Part shown: positions 58,350 to 64,000 of the stretch, in pieces | How positions within the stretch are numbered: the first letter of the stretch is position 1 | Layout: the number at the start of each line of letters is the position of its first letter | Source of the DNA: Bombus terrestris | Taxonomy: Eukaryota; Arthropoda; Insecta; Hymenoptera; Apidae | NCBI RefSeq assembly: GCF_910591885.1 | Contig: NC_063273.1 | Coordinates: 13,856,501 to 13,920,500 of the forward strand | Direction of reading: 5' to 3' | Length of the DNA: 64,000 bases | Program-made: the position numbers and the translations under genes | The notes under the pieces: generated by a model | What the model was told of the DNA's origin: nothing | Database searches by the model: none | Seen by the model: the letters and a program-made list of their open reading frames with translations, nothing else

Positions 58350-59758
58350 ATGCATCATATAGTGATCCAATATCACCTTATACGTTATAACGTAATAGTA
58401 CATAACGTTACACGTTGTAACGTAATAGTATATAACGTTTTACGTCATATAGTGGTCCAATATAACGTTATTCGATGTAACGAAATATTATGTAACGTTA
58501 TACGTTGTAACGTAATAGTATGTAACGTTATACATCATATGGTGTTCCAATAAAACGTTATAAGTTCTAACATAATAGTACATAACGTTTCACGTTGTAA
58601 CGTAATAGTATATAACGTTACACATAATATAGTGATCCAGTATAACGTTATACGTTATATCGTAATAGTACATAACGTTATACATTATAACGTAATACTT
58701 CATAACGTTATACGTTGTAACGTAATAGTATATAACGTTATAAATCTTATAGTGATCCAATATTCCGTTATACGTTTCATCGTAATAGTACGTAACGTTA
58801 TACGATTTAACGTAACAGTAAATAACGTTATACACCATATAGTGATCCAGTATAACGTTATACGTTATAACGTAATTGCACATAACGTTGTACGTTGTAA
58901 TGTAATAGTATGTAACGTTATACACCATATAGTGATCCAATATAACGTTATACGTTATAACTTAATTGTACACAACGTTATACGTTGCAACGAAATAGTA
59001 CATAACGTTTTACGTCATATAGTGATCCAATATATCGTTATACGTTATAACGTAATAGTACATAACGATATACATCATATAGTGATCCATATAACGTTAT
59101 ACGTTATAACGTAATAGTACATACCGTTATACGTTATTACGAAATAGTTCATAACGTTATACGTTGTAACGTAATAGTATATGACGTTATACAACATATA
59201 GTGATCCAATATAACGATATACGTTATAACGTAATAGTACATAAAGTTATACGTTGTAACGTAATAATACATAACGTTATACGTTGTAACGTAATAGTAT
59301 ATAACGTTTTACGTCATATAGTGGTCCAATATAACGTTATTCGATGTAACGTAATAGTGTGTAACGTTTTACGTTGTAACGTAATAGTATGTAACGTTAT
59401 ACATCATATGGTGATCCAATAAAACGTTATAAGTTCTAACATAATAGTACATAACGTTTCACGTTGTAACGTAATAGTATATAACGTTACACATAATATA
59501 GTGATCCAATATAACGTTATACGTTATATCGTAATAGTACATAACGTTATACATTATAAAGTAATAGTTCAGAACATTATACGTTGTAACGTAATAGTAT
59601 ATAACGTTATAAATCATATAGTGATCCAATATTACTTTATACGTTTCATCGTAATAGTACGTAACGTTATATGTTGTAACGTAGTATTATATAACGTTAT
59701 ACATCATATAGTGATCCAATATAACGTTACACGTTAATATGTAATAGTACATAACGAT
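58350..59758 (+). repeat. 1,409-bp higher-order repeat, copy 1
   Basis: First of three tandem copies with a period of 1,409 (47 monomers minus 1). The missing base is the 29-bp A monomer near 59,089, which recurs near 60,498 and 61,907. This copy has private differences near its start (TATCACCTTATACG near 58,371) and is the most distinct of the three. Confidence 0.87.
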
Positions 59759-61167
59759 ATGCATCATATAGTGATCCAATATAACGTTATACGTTATAAC
59801 GTAATAGTACATAACGTTACACGTTGTAACGTAATAGTATATAACGTTTTACGTCATATAGTGGTCCAATATAACGTTATTCGATGTAACGAAATATTAT
59901 GTAACGTTATACGTTGTAACGTAATAGTATGTAACGTTATACGTCATATGGTGATCCAATAAAACGTTATAAGTTCTAACATAATAGTACATAACGTTTC
60001 ACGTTGTAACGTAATAGTATATAACGTTACACATAATATAGTGATCCAGTATAACGTTATACGTTATATCGTAATAGTACATAACGTTATACATTATAAC
60101 GTAATACTTCATAACGTTATACATTGTAACGTAATAGTATATAACGTTATAAATCTTATAGTGATCCAATATTCCGTTATACGTTTCATCGTAATAGTAC
60201 GTAACGTTATACGATTTAACGTAACAGTAAATAACGTTATACACCATATAGTGATCCAGTATAACGTTATACGTTATAACGTAAGTGCACATAACGTTGT
60301 ACGTTGTAATGTAATAGTATGTAACGTTATACACCATATAGTGATCCAATATAACGTTATACGTTATAACTTAATTGTACACAACGTTATACGTTGCAAC
60401 GAAATAGTACATAACGTTTTACGTCATATAGTGATCCAATATATCGTTATACGTTATAACGTAATAGTACATAACGATATACATCATATAGTGATCCATA
60501 TAACGTTATACGTTATAACGTAATAGTACATACCGTTATACGTTATTACGAAATAGTTCATAACGTTATACGTTGTAACGTAATAGTATATGACGTTATA
60601 CAACATATAGTGATCCAATATAACGATATACGTTATAACGTAATAGTACATAAAGTTATACGTTGTAACGTAATAATACATAACGTTATACGTTGTAACG
60701 TAATAGTATATAACGTTTTACGTCATATAGTGGTCCAATATAACGTTATTCGATGTAACGTAATAGTGTGTAACGTTTTACGTTGTAACGTAATAGTATG
60801 TAACGTTATACATCATATGGTGATCCAATAAAACGTTATAAGTTCTAACATAATAGTACATAACGTTTCACGTTGTAACGTAATAGTATATAACGTTACA
60901 CATAATATAGTGATCCAATATAACGTTATACGTTATATCGTAATAGTACATAACGTTATACATTATAAAGTAATAGTTCAGAACATTATACGTTGTAACG
61001 TAATAGTATATAACGTTATAAATCATATAGTGATCCAATATTACTTTATACGTTTCATCGTAATAGTACGTAACGTTATATGTTGTAACGTAGTATTATA
61101 TAACGTTATACATCATATAGTGATCCAATATAACGTTACACGTTAATATGTAATAGTACATAACGAT
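59759..61167 (+). repeat. 1,409-bp higher-order repeat, copy 2
   Basis: Agrees with copy 1 at 1,409 and with copy 3. It shares with copy 1 the AAATCTTATAG form and TTGCAACGAAATAG near 60,395, and shares with the following cassettes CAGAACATTATACG and GTAGTATTATATAACG. Private changes include GTAAGTGCAC near 60,283 and ACATTGTAACG near 60,121. Confidence 0.88.
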
Positions 61168-62576
61168 ATGCATCATATAGTGATCCAATATAACGTTATA
61201 CGTTATAACGTAATAGTACATAACGTTACACGTTGTAACGTAATAGTATATAACGTTTTACGTCATATAGTGGTCCAATATAACGTTATTCGATGTAACG
61301 AAATATTATGTAACGTTATACGTTGTAACGTAATAGTATGTAACGTTATACGTCATATGGTGATCCAATAAAACGTTATAAGTTCTAACATAATAGTACA
61401 TAACGTTTCACGTTGTAACGTAATAGTATATAACGTTACACATAATATAGTGATCCAGTATAACGTTATACGTTATATCGTAATAGTACATAACGTTATA
61501 CATTATAACGTAATACTTCATAACGTTATACGTTGTAACGTAATAGTATATAACGTTATAAATCTTACAGTGATCCAATATTACGTTATACGTTTCATCG
61601 TAATAGTACGTAACGTTATACGATTTAACGTAACAGTAAATAACGTTATACACCATATAGTGATCCAGTATAACGTTATACGTTATAACGTAATTGCACA
61701 TAACGTTGTACGTTGTAATGTAATAGTATGTAACGTTATACACCATATAGTGATCCAATATAACGTTATACGTTATAACTTAATTGTACACAACGTTATA
61801 CGTTTTAACGTAATAGTACATAACGTTTTACGTCATATAGTGATCCAATATATCGTTATACGTTATAACGTAATAGTACATAACGATATACATCATATAG
61901 TGATCCATATAACGTTATACGTTATAACGTAATGGTACATACCGTTATACGTTATTACGAAATAGTTCATAACGTTATACGTTGTAACGTAATAGTATAT
62001 GACGTTATACAACATATAGTGATCCAATATAGCGATATACGTTATAACGTAATAGTACATAAAGTTATACGTTGTAACGTAATAATACATAACGTTATAC
62101 GTTGTAACGTAATAGTATATAACGTTTTACGTCATATAGTGGTCCAATATAACGTTATTCGATGTAACGTAATAGTGTGTAACGTTTTACGTTGTAACGT
62201 AATAGTATGTAACGTTATACATCATATGGTGATCCAATAAAACGTTATAAGTTCTAACATAATAGTACATAACGTTTCACGTTGTAACGTAATAGTATAT
62301 AACGTTACACATAATATAGTGATCCAATATAACGTTATACGTTATATCGTAATAGTACATAACGTTATACATTATAAAATAATAGTTCAGAACATTATAC
62401 GTTGTAACGTAATAGTATATAACGTTATAAATCATATAGTGATCCAATATTACTTTATACGTTTCATCGTAATAGTACGTAACGTTATACGTTGTAACGT
62501 AATAGTATATAACGTTATACATCATATAGTGATCCAATATAACGTTACACGTTAATATGTAATAATACATAACGAT
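61168..62576 (+). repeat. 1,409-bp higher-order repeat, copy 3
   Basis: Third copy. It differs by isolated bases, such as AATCTTACAG near 61,561, TTTTAACG near 61,803, a T>G making GTAATGGTAC near 61,932, and ATAGCGATATACG near 62,030. The next unit begins near 62,577 and then departs from the pattern within about 15 bases (CATATAGGGATCCAG). Confidence 0.87.
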
Positions 62577-63281
62577 ATGCATCATATAGGGATCCAGTAT
62601 AACGTTATACGTTATAACGTAATAGTACATAACGATATACGTTATTACGAAATAGTTCATAACGTTATACGTTGTAACGTAATAGTATATGACGTTATAC
62701 AACATATCGTGATCCAATATAACGTTATACGTTGTAACGTAATAGTATGTAGCGTTATACATCATATAGTGATCCAATATAACGTTATACGTTATAACTT
62801 AATTGTACACAACGTTATACGTTGTAACGTAATAGTACATAACGTTTTACGTCATATAGTTATCTAATATATCGTTATACGTTATAACGTAATAGTACAT
62901 AACGTTATAATTTGTAACGTAATAATACATAACGTTATACGTTGTAAGGTAATAGTATATAACGTTTTACGTCATATAGTGATCCACTATAACGTTATTC
63001 GATGTAACGTAATAGTACATAAAGTTATACGTTGTAACGTAATAATACATAACGTTATACGTCGTAACGTAATAGTATATAACGTTTTACGTCATATAGT
63101 GGTCCAATATAACGTTATTCGATGTAACGTAATAGTATGTAACGTTTTACGTTGTAACGTAATAGTATGTAACGTTTTACGTTGTAACGTAATAGTATGT
63201 AACGTTATACATCATATGGTGATCCAATAAAACGTTATAAGTTCTAACATAATAGTACATAACGTTTTACGTTGTAACGTA
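62577..63281 (+). repeat. Cassette mosaic after the 1,409-bp repeats
   Basis: No gene. Joins gamma-type cassettes (62,590-62,880) to delta-type ones (62,900-63,110, like 43,010-43,240 but without the extra A of TTCGAATG and with CGTCGTAACG for CGTCGAAACG). Three near-identical C-type monomers with ATGTAACGTTTTACG stand in a row at about 63,140-63,195. Confidence 0.72.
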
Positions 63282-64000
63282 ATGGTATATAACGTTACAC
63301 ATCATATAGTGATCCAATATAACGTTATACGTTATAACGTAATTGCACATAACGTTGTACGTTGTAATGTAATAGTATGTAACGTTATACACCGTATAGT
63401 GATCCAATATAACGTTATACGTTATAACTTAATTGTACACAACGTTATACGTTGTAACGTAATAGTACATAACGTTTTACGTCATATAGTGATCCAATAT
63501 ATCGTTATACGTTATAACGTAATAGTACATAACGATATACATCATATAGTGATCCATATAACGTTATACGTTTCATCGTAATAGTACGTAACGTTATACG
63601 TTGTAACGTAATAGTATATAACGTTATACATCATATAGTGATCCAATATAACGTTACACGTTAATATGTAATAGTACATAACGATATGCATCATATAGTG
63701 ATCCAATATAACGTTATACGTTATAACGTAATAGTACATAACGTTACACGTTGTAACGTAATAGTATATAACGTTTTACGTCATATAGTGGTCCCATATA
63801 ACGTTATTCGATGTAACGAAATATTATGTAACGTTATACGTTGTAACGTAATAGTATGTAACGTTATACATCATATGGTGATCCAATAAAACGTTATAAG
63901 TTCTAACATAATAGTACATAACGTTTCACGTTGTAACGTAATAGTATATAACGTTACACATAATATAGTGATCCAGTATAACGTTATACGTTATATCGTA
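63282..64000 (+). repeat. Distant copy of the 869-bp repeat region
   Basis: From about 63,309 to the window end the sequence follows 53,735-54,426 at an offset of 9,574, including the same exchange junction (GATCCATATAACG joined to TTTCATCG near 63,570) and CACCGTATAG. At least one base differs (GGTCCCATAT near 63,790 versus GGTCCAATAT). The array continues beyond the window. Confidence 0.82.

Larger units (their letters stand above)
1..64000 (+). repeat. Satellite DNA array, 30-bp monomer, whole window
   Basis: Every part of the window is built from head-to-tail 30-bp monomers, roughly 2,130 of them, with no unique sequence and no inverted segment seen. The listing shows this directly: 60-base rows keep the same register for kilobases, shifting only at rare small indels. 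Nearly every monomer contains AACGTT and most contain TACGTT or a close variant. Consensus composition is about 23-30% GC. The array continues past both window ends, so its full length is unknown. A eukaryotic heterochromatic satellite is the best reading (inference); species and family are not recognised. Confidence 0.97.

Noticed and set aside
62585..62600. Foreign insertion or cloning junction at the GGGATCC (BamHI-like) site
   Set aside because: It is a single T>G change in the usual TAGTGATCC, and the flanks continue in normal satellite.
1..64000. CRISPR array
   Set aside because: Units are contiguous 30-mers with no unique spacers, no leader and no cas genes.
1..64000. Telomeric repeat
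   Set aside because: The unit is not a short G-rich telomere motif, and both strands are AT-rich.
1..64000. Bacterial, phage or organelle origin
   Set aside because: Sixty-four kilobases of gene-free, layered tandem repeat has no parallel I know of in those genomes. AT-richness alone is not evidence for an organelle.

Overview
This window is one uninterrupted tandem satellite array from end to end. I see no protein-coding gene, tRNA, rRNA, mobile element, CRISPR array or unique sequence anywhere in the 64,000 bases, and the array runs off both ends. Tens of kilobases of AT-rich satellite with higher-order structure point to eukaryotic heterochromatin (centromeric, pericentromeric, subtelomeric, B or sex chromosome). 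The sequence does not identify the species, and I do not recognise the family.

The basic unit is a 30-bp monomer, always in the same orientation. Three classes alternate. A opens with TAGTGATCCA, B opens with ACGTAATAGT and ends GTTGTA, and C opens like B and ends CATCATA or GTCATA. Consensus monomers are about 23-30% GC, yet carry two or three CpGs each, nearly all in ACGT. The two halves of a monomer resemble each other, which suggests a 15-bp ancestor. Monomers form cassettes of two to five (60, 90, 120 or 150 bp), each starting with A and ending with C. The order of cassette lengths and diagnostic variants acts as a barcode.

The barcode reveals nested higher-order repeats whose lengths are multiples of 30 minus a few bases. 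Alpha has a 4,617-bp period (1-7,937), with a rearranged older copy at about 16.2-19.6 kb. Beta is a 3,268-bp offset pair (11.3-12.9 and 14.6-16.2 kb). Gamma has offsets of 4,319-4,708 bp (about 23.8-36.2 kb). Delta has offsets of 7,377-7,467 bp (about 36.9-52.1 kb). An 869-bp pair lies at 53.1-54.9 kb, and a three-copy 1,409-bp repeat at 58.35-62.58 kb. Smaller local duplications of 90, 210, 300 and 480 bp sit inside these. Between the blocks are mosaics of the same cassettes. The last 0.7 kb copies sequence from 53.7-54.4 kb, including its duplication junction.

Two lineage markers help to trace the copying. One is a diverged 90-bp block with a 6-bp-stem hairpin, present ten times and only between 20.2 and 50.4 kb. 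The other is a recurrent 29-bp A monomer lacking one base in its CCAAT segment. The overall picture fits repeated unequal exchange or block amplification of a CpG-dense satellite. Long open frames on both strands are a by-product of a 30-bp (10-codon) period without consensus stops, and I do not annotate them as genes. Block edges marked 'about' were found by eye and may be off by tens of bases.
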